From positions 1 to 39,250 of the forward strand of contig JAFXNA010000051.1 of NCBI GenBank assembly GCA_017529865.1: 39,250 bases of DNA, given 5' to 3'. Below the pieces are notes generated by a model, which had not been told where the DNA came from, did not search any database, and worked only from the letters and a program-made list of their open reading frames with translations. The stretch comes from Bacteroidaceae bacterium (GTDB taxonomy: Bacteria; Bacteroidota; Bacteroidia; Bacteroidales; Bacteroidaceae). The position numbers were made by a program, and so were the translations under genes. Shown in pieces: positions 1 to 7,114 of the stretch; positions within the stretch are counted from its first letter, which is position 1, and each line of letters begins with the position of its first letter.

Positions 1-237
1 CTGCTTGGCCAGCTCCACGATAAAAGGCATCCTATAGGGCCAGTTTTTTTGTGGGGTGAAGCTGGAGGGAATCGTTCGTTTTGAGTAGCAGCATTACATG
101 CTGCTTGGCCAGCTCCACGAAAAGGCATCCTATCGGGCCAGCTTTTTTGTGTTTCTGGAGGGAAATGATAATTCGACGGAGTCAATCATCCTTATTTTTG
201 GGAAATGCATCCTGCATTTCGGCCGGCTCCACGAAAG
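1..237. repeat. Long direct repeat, two copies plus a partial third
   Basis: A unit beginning CTGCTTGGCCAGCTCCACGA, continuing through GGCATCCTAT and GGGCCAG to a T-run, occurs at 1-53 and again at 101-151. Both copies are followed by CTGGAGGGAA (62-71 and 155-164). A diverged third piece, GGCCGGCTCCACGAAA, lies near 220-235. Hairpins sit between the copies: GCAGCAT-TAC-ATGCTGC (91-107) and GAAATGCA-TCC-TGCATTTC (about 201-219), both with three-base loops. I see no credible gene in 1-489. Confidence 0.8.
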
Positions 238-285
238 TAGACTTTAGACTTTAGTTTCTAGTTGTTAGTTGCTAGATGCTATACA
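238..285. repeat. Stutter-word repeat (TTTAG / TTTCTAG / GTTAG)
   Basis: Short overlapping words (TAGACTTTAGACTTTAG, TTTCTAGTTGTTAG, TTGCTAGATGC) run together. The same words recur around the four-helix-bundle gene at 5722-5781 and 6190-6220, which marks this as one dispersed family. Confidence 0.6.
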
Positions 286-471
286 TAAACTGTAAACCGT
301 AAACGGTTGACTATTTATGTTTTCGTAGCGAAGCGTAACGTAGCGTCAGCGTATCGTAGGAGCATCGCTCCGTGGCGTAGCAAAGCGTATCGTAGCAACT
401 CCGTTGTGTTTCGTAGGAGTTCACTCCGTATCGTAGTGGCTTCAGCCACGTATCGTACAGCTCCGCTGTCC
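286..471. repeat. Hairpin-spacer array, copy 1 (3' of the ATPase gene)
   Basis: The array opens with TAAACTGTAAACCGTAAACG and continues as short palindromes separated by a TCGTA/GTA spacer: GGAGC-ATC-GCTCC (359-371), GCAAC-TCC-GTTG, GGAG-TTCA-CTCC, GTGGC-TTCA-GCCAC and CAGC-TCC-GCTG. It is nearly identical to 2157-2327, but carries 15 extra bases near 330-345. It begins 18 bases beyond the stop codon of the minus-strand ATPase gene, so in that transcript it would form a chain of 3' hairpins. Apparent reading frames across it are side effects of the repeat. Confidence 0.85.
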
Positions 472-489
472 GATAAACTACTTAAAATG

Positions 490-1944
490 CTAGCAAAACA
501 AATCGTCCAGGATGAGTTCACGCTGGATGCATTCGGAATGTTCATTCCTTTCAATGCCCTTGGTCGTTATCATGGTCACAATGACATTCTTGTCGGTGTT
601 TGTTGTCTCGATGAATGTTGAAACCTTGCGTTCAATGTCATCTTCGTCCTTGGCGGTCATGGTGTAGGGCCTGTTCCAAAACTTCATTTCACAAATGTTG
701 ATAGTCCTATCAGCACGGTCGATGAGCATATCAATCTGTGCAGAACGATGTTCCCCTTTGCCAAACCACGAAAAGACATTGGCTGTAATGCCGGATATGC
801 CCAATGCCATCTTGATCTGCTCCACGTGGTTCAGACACAACATCTCGAACGACAGTCCACTCCATGTGCTATAAACATGGGAGTTTTGGTTGTTTGACCA
901 ATAATTGGCATCATGGGTATCTGCCTTCTTCATGACTTGGAAGTAGAACAAAGTAAAGGAGTCGACAAGCTGGTAAAGCGTATCTGTGCTTTTCCGTTCC
1001 TCGGAGTTCTGACTTAACTGATTTCCATTTGTCATGAGGAAAGGTTCATAACTGCGGATAAAGCCACAACTCCCCAACTCTTCAAGCATCATGGAGAATT
1101 TACCATTATCAGCGAGCCGGGTCTTTTCAAGGATTTCCTGTCGGGTCAACCCTTTCCCTTTCGTTGCCAATGCTGTAACTATTTTGATGTGGTTGGCGGC
1201 ATTCTTATACAATGAGTTGTACAAACTTTGGAACTCGTCATGCAGTTCGCCATCCTCAGAAAAAACAAGCCTGTCAATATTCTGTGCCACTCCTTCTCCC
1301 TTATCCATTTTGGACAGATAGAAAGGAACACCACCAAGAACCATATAGCACTCGGCTATCTGCTTCGTTGACAGGCGGAATCCCCGTGCATCAAAATACA
1401 TCTGGCACTCTTTCAGCGTAAAAGGTTTCAACGGAATCTTGTGTGTTACACGGTTATGAAGACCACCCCTATTCTTTATCAGGTTGTTGATAATCCATGA
1501 CGTTGCACTGCCACAAACTATCAGTTTGATGTCATCACGCCACGATGCCCACGAATTCCAGAAATGCTCCAAGCCGCTGATAAAATTGGAACGAGGGGTG
1601 TCCATCCAAGGCATTTCATCGATAAAGACAATCTTCTTTCCCTTTGGCATAGATTCCAAATAATTCTCCAGAGCGATAAAAGCGTCAAGCCATGTCTTGA
1701 CAAAAGGCACTTCTGGGCGGTTCTTCCTGATGCCCTGCATAAAATTCTTCAGCTGAATGTGCATCGACACCTTGTTCATGCCAGCCACGTAAAAGGCATA
1801 GTCGCTGCCGATGACTTTCTGTATAAGGAACGTCTTACCTACGCGCCTACGTCCATATACTGCAATGAATTCAGACTGATCAGAGTTGAGGTATTCCTTC
1901 AACTGCTGCTGTTCTTTCTCGCGTCCAATGAAAAGCTTATTCAT
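490..1944 (-). CDS. AAA ATPase with C-terminal PD-(D/E)XK nuclease-like domain
   Basis: The 484-residue protein belongs to the archaeal-type ATPase_2/DUF234 group of STAND-like P-loop proteins. Walker A is GRRRVGKT (about residues 31-38) and Walker B is KIVFIDE (D109, E110). A GSATSWI segment fits sensor 1. A winged-helix-like middle follows (around ATKGKGLTRQEIL). Near the C-terminus QID (D405) and EMK (E419, K421) form the D...ExK signature of the PD-(D/E)XK nuclease fold common in this family. The cellular role is unknown for the family; toxin, defence or mobile-element roles are often guessed but nothing here proves one. The gene stands alone between two direct copies of a hairpin array (286-471 and 2157-2327), which suggests a discrete inserted unit. 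It has its own candidate promoter at 2054-2061. Confidence 0.85.
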   Translation of the reverse strand: MNKLFIGREKEQQQLKEYLNSDQSEFIAVYGRRRVGKTFLIQKVIGSDYAFYVAGMNKVSMHIQLKNFMQGIRKNRPEVPFVKTWLDAFIALENYLESMPKGKKIVFIDEMPWMDTPRSNFISGLEHFWNSWASWRDDIKLIVCGSATSWIINNLIKNRGGLHNRVTHKIPLKPFTLKECQMYFDARGFRLSTKQIAECYMVLGGVPFYLSKMDKGEGVAQNIDRLVFSEDGELHDEFQSLYNSLYKNAANHIKIVTALATKGKGLTRQEILEKTRLADNGKFSMMLEELGSCGFIRSYEPFLMTNGNQLSQNSEERKSTDTLYQLVDSFTLFYFQVMKKADTHDANYWSNNQNSHVYSTWSGLSFEMLCLNHVEQIKMALGISGITANVFSWFGKGEHRSAQIDMLIDRADRTINICEMKFWNRPYTMTAKDEDDIERKVSTFIETTNTDKNVIVTMITTKGIERNEHSECIQRELILDDLFC

Positions 1945-2039
1945 AACATCTTTATTATTTGTTCGTGACTGATGCCGATAAAGCTGCAGTTAAGCGAGGG
2001 CAATGATGCTTGAATCGATTGCCGAGCGTGAGCAGTTTC

Positions 2040-2061
2040 GCGGCCTTAGGCCGCAAAGGTA
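2040..2061 (-). promoter_or_regulatory. Candidate -7 promoter element and start-site hairpin for the ATPase gene
   Basis: On the minus strand TACCTTTG (2054-2061) matches the Bacteroidota -7 consensus TAnnTTTG. A TTGG about 19 bases upstream is a weak -33 match. Directly downstream, overlapping the last base of the element, lies a perfect hairpin GCGGCC-TTA-GGCCGC (2040-2054) that would be at or near the 5' end of the RNA. Confidence 0.5.
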
Positions 2062-2093
2062 CTTCTTTTTCATCAAACAACCAAGAAAAATGC

Positions 2094-2145
2094 ACGAAAA
2101 CGGTCGCAAAGGGGTTGTTTTTACTATGTTAGCGACCGTTTTCGT
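2094..2145 (-). terminator. Candidate terminator downstream of mltF-like gene
   Basis: A perfect 14-bp inverted repeat, ACGAAAACGGTCGC (2094-2107) and GCGACCGTTTTCGT (2132-2145), encloses a 24-base loop. Read on the minus strand it is followed by GCATTTTTCTT, so it could end transcription arriving from the lytic transglycosylase gene after it has crossed the hairpin array. Confidence 0.55.
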
Positions 2146-2156
2146 TAAACAAACGG

Positions 2157-2327
2157 TAAACTGTAAACCGTAAACGGTAGACTATTTATGTTTTCGTAGC
2201 GTCAGCGTATCGTAGGAGCATCGCTCCGTGGCGTAGCGCAGCGTATCGTAGCAACTCCGTTGCGTTTCGTAGGAGTTCACTCCGTATCATAGTGGCTTCA
2301 GCCACGTGTCGTACAGCTCCGCTGTCC
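2157..2327. repeat. Hairpin-spacer array, copy 2 (abuts the mltF-like stop codon)
   Basis: This is the second copy of the array at 286-471, in the same orientation, and it ends one base before the stop codon of the minus-strand gene at 2329. Hairpins include GGAGC-ATC-GCTCC (2215-2227), GCAAC-TCC-GTTGC, GGAG-TTCA-CTCC, GTGGC-TTCA-GCCAC and CAGC-TCC-GCTG, each preceded by TCGTA or a close variant. Differences from copy 1 often fall in spacers (TCATA for TCGTA) or restore pairing (GTTGC here, GTTGT there). Confidence 0.85.
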
Positions 2328-2328
2328 A

Positions 2329-3468
2329 CTATTTCACTTTCCTGTACTCATTCCATCGATCCATGATGTTATAGACATAATGGTAGGTTTCGGTGCCACG
2401 CATATAACCACACTGTACGACTTCATCGTTGAAGTAGCGGGCTTCGCTGAGATGGAGTACACACTGGTCCACATTACCATTCCACTGATCGGGATTCTTG
2501 CCGTATTTGCGTGCAAGACTACGGGCATCGTCGATATGGCCTGAGCCTGCATTGTAGGCTGCGAGGATAAACTTGATGCGCTCATTAGGATCGCTGATGG
2601 TGCGATAGTGGTCGTTGAGTTTATTGATGAGTCGTACAGCACCACGGAGGTTGATTTCTGGATTGAAGGCATCGGATATGCTTACGCCCATACTCTGGGC
2701 TGTTTTCGGCATCAACTGCATCAATCCCAACGCACCCATATACGACACGGCATTAGGGTCGAATGCACTCTCTTGATAGGCCTGAGCAGCAAGGAGATGC
2801 CAGTCCCAATTGCATTGGGTGGAGTACTTGCGGAACAGGTGGTCATAGTGGGATATCTGTCCTTTGGCACGATTGAGGATGGGGCTGTAGGCATGACGAC
2901 GAGGGGCATAGACACGACCTGAACTATCGGTCACACGTAAGGTGGTGAGAGACTTAAACTCATGCTGATGATCTGTCATCCATTGGTTGACTGACTGTGC
3001 CAACAGAGGGGCATCCTGACGTACCAACCACGCAATGGGTTTTAGACTATCGATGAACTGAGTAAGTTCGTGCTGACCGCACAACAGGAACTGATGCTGC
3101 AACGAATCGTTGACAGGCATACCGTATGTCACAATGTCGCCATCGCCAGCCAAGAGGTGCTGCATCAATTCGGATTCGGAACGCATCACATCCACACGAA
3201 CGGTACACCCGATACTGCTAGCGTAAGCATCGGCCAGTTTGAAGAGCGTACCATATCCCTCACCGTAGAATTCAAAGTAACTCTGCGCACCATAGAGGGT
3301 AAGGACGATGAGTTCGCCATTGGCCTGTATACCATCAAGGTCGATACTCTCCGTCGCATTAGGGGTACGAAACACACCCAGTTCGCGCGGTTTCTCCTGC
3401 TTGCAACTTATGAGGAGTAGGAGCGTGAAGAGTAGAGAGTGAAGAGTGAAGAGTGGAGCGTAATTCAT
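2329..3468 (-). CDS. MltF-like membrane-bound lytic transglycosylase (lipoprotein)
   Basis: The 379-residue protein should cleave peptidoglycan glycan strands by lytic transglycosylation at the periplasmic face of the envelope. The N-terminus is a lipoprotein signal with lipobox LISC (C22). Residues about 50-190 resemble the periplasmic solute-binding domain of MltF (GELIVLTLYGAQSYFEF; DIVTYGMPV). Residues about 205-370 form the SLT (GH23) domain, with catalytic Glu in AQAYQESAFDP (E233) and the motif ALGLMQLMPKTA. The start is odd: the ATG and the hydrophobic signal segment are encoded by a tandem CTCTTCACT repeat, with another copy of the word at about 3485-3497. No other plausible start restores a signal peptide. 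The gene is divergent from the NhaC gene and is followed at once by hairpin array copy 2. Confidence 0.9.
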   Translation of the reverse strand: MNYAPLFTLHSLLFTLLLLISCKQEKPRELGVFRTPNATESIDLDGIQANGELIVLTLYGAQSYFEFYGEGYGTLFKLADAYASSIGCTVRVDVMRSESELMQHLLAGDGDIVTYGMPVNDSLQHQFLLCGQHELTQFIDSLKPIAWLVRQDAPLLAQSVNQWMTDHQHEFKSLTTLRVTDSSGRVYAPRRHAYSPILNRAKGQISHYDHLFRKYSTQCNWDWHLLAAQAYQESAFDPNAVSYMGALGLMQLMPKTAQSMGVSISDAFNPEINLRGAVRLINKLNDHYRTISDPNERIKFILAAYNAGSGHIDDARSLARKYGKNPDQWNGNVDQCVLHLSEARYFNDEVVQCGYMRGTETYHYVYNIMDRWNEYRKVK

Positions 3469-3565
3469 CTATTGGCTCAAAGGCTGAGTGAAGAGTGAAG
3501 CGATAAAACGCTGCAACAATGCCGAATATGTGAGGAAATGACTTCATCCGTATGCTTTTGGAATG

Positions 3566-3573
3566 CAAAAGTA
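3566..3573 (-). promoter_or_regulatory. Candidate -7 element for the mltF-like gene
   Basis: TACTTTTG on the minus strand fits TAnnTTTG and lies about 100 bases upstream of the mltF-like start. I found no clear -33 TTTG. A matching element on the plus strand (3667-3674) makes the intergenic region roughly symmetric. Confidence 0.45.
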
Positions 3574-3579
3574 CAAAAA

Positions 3580-3735
3580 AATGCATAATTCATAATGCAT
3601 AATTCATAATTTTTTGAAAAAAGCAAAAAACTTTAATCTTTAAACAATCAACTGTAATCTTTTTTGTACTTTTGCAATGAAATAATGTTCAATGGTCAAT
3701 TATGCATTATGAATTATAAATTATGAATTATAAAA
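3580..3735. repeat. Inverted clusters of TAATTCATAATGCA words
   Basis: Two clusters built from the word ATGCATAATTCATAA (3580-3611) and its reverse complement TTATGCATTATGAATTATAA (about 3697-3735) face each other across the NhaC promoter region. The right cluster runs into the NhaC coding region and supplies its start codon (ATGAATTATAAA). Confidence 0.7.
3667..3674 (+). promoter_or_regulatory. Candidate -7 element for nhaC
   Basis: TACTTTTG matches the Bacteroidota -7 consensus and lies about 50 bases before the NhaC start. No strong -33 element is visible. Confidence 0.45.
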
Positions 3736-5045
3736 AGTCCAATCATACGCGGGGATTACTTGCGCTCTCTCCCCTCTTCGTGTTTCTATGTCTATATCTG
3801 GTGACAAGCATCATCGTGCAAGACTTCTACAAGGTGCCCATCATCGTGGCGTTTCTCATCTCGTCGGTCTATGCCATCGCGATTACGAAGGGTGGCATCA
3901 ACCACCGTATTCAGATTTTCTCAAAGAGTGCGGGAAGTAAGAACATGATGCTGATGTTGTGGATTTTCATCCTTGCCGGTGCGTTTGCCGGTGCTGCAAA
4001 AGCAATGGGTGCGGTGGATGCAACGGTGAATATGGCACTGGTGGTCCTACCCCACTCCATGATTCTTGCTGGTATCTTCCTTGCTGCATGCTTCATCTCG
4101 TTAGCTATCGGTACCTCTGTAGGCACCATTGCAGCCCTGACACCCGTAGCTGCAGGTATCGCTGCGCAATCGGATACCAACATGGCCCTGATTATCGGTA
4201 TCGTAGTAGGTGGAGCGTTTTTCGGTGATAACCTCTCATTCATCAGCGACACCACCATCGTAGCCACTCAGACGCAGCAATGTAAGATGAGCGATAAGTT
4301 TAAGGTGAACTCAAAGATTGTGTTCCCCATCGCCATCATCATGCTCATCGTCTATGCCGTGATGGGACGCGACATCGCTGCTCCAACGGGGCTGCAACCG
4401 ATTGACTTTGTGAAAGTGATTCCGTATATCGTGGTTATCGTGACAGCCGTTTGTGGCGTAAACGTCCTCTTGGTGCTCACAATCGGTACCATCGTAGCAG
4501 GCGTAATCGGCATTGTTGGAGGGGCATACGATGTGTTCGGATGGTTCAGCAGTATGGCTGACGGTATGATGGGGATGAGCGAACTGATCATCATGACGCT
4601 TTTAGCCAGCGGTATGTTGGCGATGATACGCTACAATGGCGGTATCGACTACATCATCGAACGCCTCACCAAGAACATCCGAGGACAACGTGGTGCAGAA
4701 TACTGCATCGCAATGCTGGTATGTCTGGTGAACATCTGTACGGCCAACAACACCGTTGCCATCATCACTACTGGCAGTATTGCACATGACATATCTCATA
4801 AGTTCGGATTGGATAATCGTAAGGTAGCCAGTATTCTCGACACGATGTCGTGTTTCACCCAAGGGTTGCTGCCTTACGGTGCCCAGGTACTGATTGCAAC
4901 GGGGTTGGCAAATGAATGTCAGACGCTCGCAACCATCACGCCCATCGACATCGTGCAGTATCTCTACTACCCGATGGCACTTGGTGTGGCGGTATTGCTA
5001 TGTATCGCGATTCGCTATCCGAAGCTCAAGCCAATAGCTTCATGA
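3723..5045 (+). CDS. nhaC: NhaC-family Na+/H+ antiporter
   Basis: The 440-residue inner-membrane protein is a member of the NhaC/ion transporter superfamily and should exchange Na+ for H+. It has about ten to twelve hydrophobic segments and the family motifs SLAIGTSVGTIAALTPVA, GGAFFGDNLSFISDTTIVATQT and a C-terminal NICTANNTVAIITTGSIA segment rich in polar intramembrane residues. Length is normal for the family. Translation starts inside an ATGAATTATAAA stutter repeat, so the first three residues (MNY) are repeat-derived; the conserved part begins around residue 10. Its last 20 bases overlap the 3' end of the convergent HAD phosphatase gene. Exact ion specificity cannot be told from sequence. 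Confidence 0.92.
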   Translation: MNYKKSNHTRGLLALSPLFVFLCLYLVTSIIVQDFYKVPIIVAFLISSVYAIAITKGGINHRIQIFSKSAGSKNMMLMLWIFILAGAFAGAAKAMGAVDATVNMALVVLPHSMILAGIFLAACFISLAIGTSVGTIAALTPVAAGIAAQSDTNMALIIGIVVGGAFFGDNLSFISDTTIVATQTQQCKMSDKFKVNSKIVFPIAIIMLIVYAVMGRDIAAPTGLQPIDFVKVIPYIVVIVTAVCGVNVLLVLTIGTIVAGVIGIVGGAYDVFGWFSSMADGMMGMSELIIMTLLASGMLAMIRYNGGIDYIIERLTKNIRGQRGAEYCIAMLVCLVNICTANNTVAIITTGSIAHDISHKFGLDNRKVASILDTMSCFTQGLLPYGAQVLIATGLANECQTLATITPIDIVQYLYYPMALGVAVLLCIAIRYPKLKPIAS

Positions 5046-5736
5046 TATCGCGCAAGGAAGTGACTTCATAGTCGACAGGTTGCGGTGCTGGATGTTCCGG
5101 AAAACGATTGAAATAAAGCACATCCAGTCCGGCTCGTTTGGCTCCCATGATATCGGTATCGAAGTTATCGCCAATCATCAAGGTGTTATCGGGTTTGGCT
5201 CCCGAAATCTTGAACGCATAATCGAAGAACTGCTGGGAAGGTTTGTTGGCACCTGCATCCTCGCTCAGGATGACAGTCGTGAAATAGTCCTTCAGGCCGC
5301 AAGCCCTCAGTTTCTTGTATTGCACCTCATGAAATCCGTTGCTGCACATGTGCATCCTGTAGCCCCTCTCCTTGAGGTAGTCCATCAGTTCGTGTGCACC
5401 ATCCACCACCCCAGGTTTGTCAGCACATCTATCTAAAAATGCATCGCTGATACGCAGACAGAGGTCAACCGTCACATCCAATCCACGGCCCACACTCAAG
5501 GGGCGGCGGAAACGTTCCACAATCAGATAATCTCTCGTAATCTCTCCCTTCGCATACTGACTCCAAAGGTCGATATTTGCTTGCCAATAGGCATCGTAAA
5601 ATACTTTGGGATGCTCAAAATAGCGTTCCAAATGAAACGCCTCATAGATTTCTGTGAGGGCGATAACCGCGTTGCCGTGGGTGTCGTACAACGTGTCATC
5701 AAAATCAATAAACAGGTTTTTGTAGACTTTAGACAT
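5026..5736 (-). CDS. YjjG-family HAD hydrolase (noncanonical nucleotidase)
   Basis: The 236-residue cytoplasmic protein belongs to the HAD superfamily, subfamily IA, YjjG type, whose members dephosphorylate pyrimidine and noncanonical nucleoside monophosphates. HAD motif I is FIDFDDTLYDT (nucleophile D11, acid D13), motif II the Ser in HMCSNGF, motif III the Lys in GANKPSQQFF and motif IV GDNFDTDI. A helical cap lies between motifs I and II. The start codon is embedded in the stutter word TAGACTTTAGACATTAG, which begins the left flank of the four-helix-bundle element. It converges with NhaC (20-bp overlap) and is last in a minus-strand run with the four-helix-bundle and CDF genes. Substrate is inferred from the family only. 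Confidence 0.88.
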   Translation of the reverse strand: MSKVYKNLFIDFDDTLYDTHGNAVIALTEIYEAFHLERYFEHPKVFYDAYWQANIDLWSQYAKGEITRDYLIVERFRRPLSVGRGLDVTVDLCLRISDAFLDRCADKPGVVDGAHELMDYLKERGYRMHMCSNGFHEVQYKKLRACGLKDYFTTVILSEDAGANKPSQQFFDYAFKISGAKPDNTLMIGDNFDTDIMGAKRAGLDVLYFNRFPEHPAPQPVDYEVTSLRDIMKLLA

Positions 5737-5742
5737 TAGATA

Positions 5743-6214
5743 TTAGTTTCTAGTTTCTAGATTTTAGTTTCTAGTTATTGGAGTTTGTTCTAGAGAAGTT
5801 GCTAGGGCATTGAGCATCTTACCAATTTCTTCCGTTTGTTCATAGACTTTATTCTTTTGGCCCGAATTAATATAATGTAATCGTTCACTTATTTCTATCT
5901 GAGTTTCTAATTCCCATAGCGAACCACGGGCAATTGACAAGAAATTCACGAATTCTTTGGCAGAATTACGTCCCTGTCCTTCTGCGATGTTAGAGGGAAT
6001 GGATACTACAGATCTGCGCATTTGATCATACAAGGCATAGTTTTCTTCTCGAGGAAATTTATTGACGAGACTATATATCTCCACAGTTAAGTCCATGGCC
6101 TTTTGCCAAACCTTCAATTGTCGATAATCACTTGATTTCATGCTTCATATTTCTAATAACTAAATCCGTTTACAGTTTACATTTAGCTTCTAACAACTAG
6201 AAACTAGAAACTAA
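5743..6214 (-). mobile_element. Candidate IVP cassette bounded by perfect 18-bp inverted repeats
   Basis: TTAGTTTCTAGTTTCTAG (5743-5760) and its exact reverse complement CTAGAAACTAGAAACTAA (6197-6214) enclose one four-helix-bundle gene and nothing else. The word extends beyond both arms: a further TTAGTTTCTAG at 5764-5774 encodes the protein's C-terminus, and the right arm runs into the CDF stop codon (6218-6220). No transposase is present. Movement is inference; the inverted repeats are seen directly. Confidence 0.5.
5764..6141 (-). CDS. Four-helix-bundle protein (S23 / 23S rRNA intervening-sequence family)
   Basis: The 125-residue protein belongs to the TIGR02436 four-helix-bundle family (S23, IVP), first known from intervening sequences in 23S rRNA genes and related in fold to the Avd accessory protein of diversity-generating retroelements. 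Diagnostic segments are FRQLKVWQKAMDL-like (YRQLKVWQKAMDLTVEIY), SVVSIPSNIAEGQGR and FVNFLSIARGSLWELETQIEIS. Family function is unproven; a basic, probably nucleic-acid-binding pentamer is suggested for relatives. The last four codons (ITRN-stop) are made from the repeat word ACTAGAAACTAA, and the gene lies wholly inside an 18-bp inverted repeat pair. A second family member, similarly flanked, is at 30833-31195. No reverse transcriptase is nearby, so a retroelement role is not supported. Confidence 0.88.
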   Translation of the reverse strand: MKSSDYRQLKVWQKAMDLTVEIYSLVNKFPREENYALYDQMRRSVVSIPSNIAEGQGRNSAKEFVNFLSIARGSLWELETQIEISERLHYINSGQKNKVYEQTEEIGKMLNALATSLEQTPITRN

Positions 6215-6217
6215 CAA

Positions 6218-7111
6218 CTATTGTAAAGGCTTCTTCGGTTCTACGTGAATGGTGACATGGGTCTTCCCTCCGAAGCGCTGTTTCAGCCTGCGTTCGATGG
6301 CAGTAGCTCGTTCGTGCGACTCATGAAGTGATATATTGCCATCCATACGGATGTGGGTCTCAATGGCAATTCTATTACCGATACGACGTGTACGCAGGTT
6401 GTGTGGCTCAGTTACGTCAGGAAATTCCATGATGATAGCTTCTATTTCCTTCTCCGTCTCTTCAGGCAGCGAACTGTCAGTCAGTTCACCCACACTGGTC
6501 TTCAGCAACTCAATAGCAACCTTCACCAACATCAGACCCACCAACATCGAGGCGATTGGGTCGAGGATGGTCCAACGGTCGCCCAACAGGATGGCACCTC
6601 CGATACCTACTGCGGTAGCAATGGACGAGAGCGCATCACTCCGATGATGCCACGCATTGGCCATCATGGCCTGCGAATTCAGTGCTTTGGCTCGTGCGAT
6701 GGTGTAGTGATACAGTACTTCCTTTACAGCTATCGATATCAACGCGGCCCAGAGTGCCAGCATATCGGGTGCCTCGAGTTGCTCGCCATGCAGCCAGTCA
6801 AACAACTTCACGCCTCCAGAGAACATAATGCCTGTAGCTGCTGCAATCAGTGCTAAGGCAATGAGGAACGAGGCAATCGTCTCAAACTTCCCGTGCCCAT
6901 AGTCGTGCGATTCGTCCTGCGGTTTCGAACTAACATGCACGAACGCCAGTACCACGATATCGGTCAGGAAGTCAGACAGCGAATGTACGGCATCAGCCAC
7001 CATTGCCGAACTATGTCCGACGAAGCCAGCTATAAACTTAAACGTCAGCAGCACCACATTACCGATGCTGCCAACGATTGTTACCTTATATATTTCACGT
7101 GCACGTCCCAT
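6218..7111 (-). CDS. Cation diffusion facilitator (CDF) family transporter
   Basis: The 297-residue inner-membrane protein should export divalent metal (Zn, Fe, Mn or similar) by proton antiport. Six hydrophobic segments are seen. Metal-site residues appear in AMVADAVHSLSDFLTD (TM2, HxxxD type) and in NAWHHRSDALSSIA (TM5, HxxxD). A cytoplasmic C-terminal domain of about 85 residues follows, with RTRRIGNRIAIETHIRMDG and a terminal histidine-containing strand. The start is three bases from the stop of the upstream zincin-like gene, so translational coupling is likely. Its TAG stop falls within the CTAACAACTA repeat at the edge of the four-helix-bundle cassette. Metal specificity cannot be assigned. 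Confidence 0.92.
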   Translation of the reverse strand: MGRAREIYKVTIVGSIGNVVLLTFKFIAGFVGHSSAMVADAVHSLSDFLTDIVVLAFVHVSSKPQDESHDYGHGKFETIASFLIALALIAAATGIMFSGGVKLFDWLHGEQLEAPDMLALWAALISIAVKEVLYHYTIARAKALNSQAMMANAWHHRSDALSSIATAVGIGGAILLGDRWTILDPIASMLVGLMLVKVAIELLKTSVGELTDSSLPEETEKEIEAIIMEFPDVTEPHNLRTRRIGNRIAIETHIRMDGNISLHESHERATAIERRLKQRFGGKTHVTIHVEPKKPLQ

Positions 7112-7114
7112 CCT

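Noticed and set aside
307..621. Plus-strand frame across hairpin array copy 1, and the minus-strand frame at 315-554
   Set aside because: They are translated repeat sequence; the plus frame also runs into the antisense of the ATPase gene.
5743..6214. Diversity-generating retroelement, because IVP proteins resemble Avd
   Set aside because: There is no reverse transcriptase, template repeat or variable repeat in the window.
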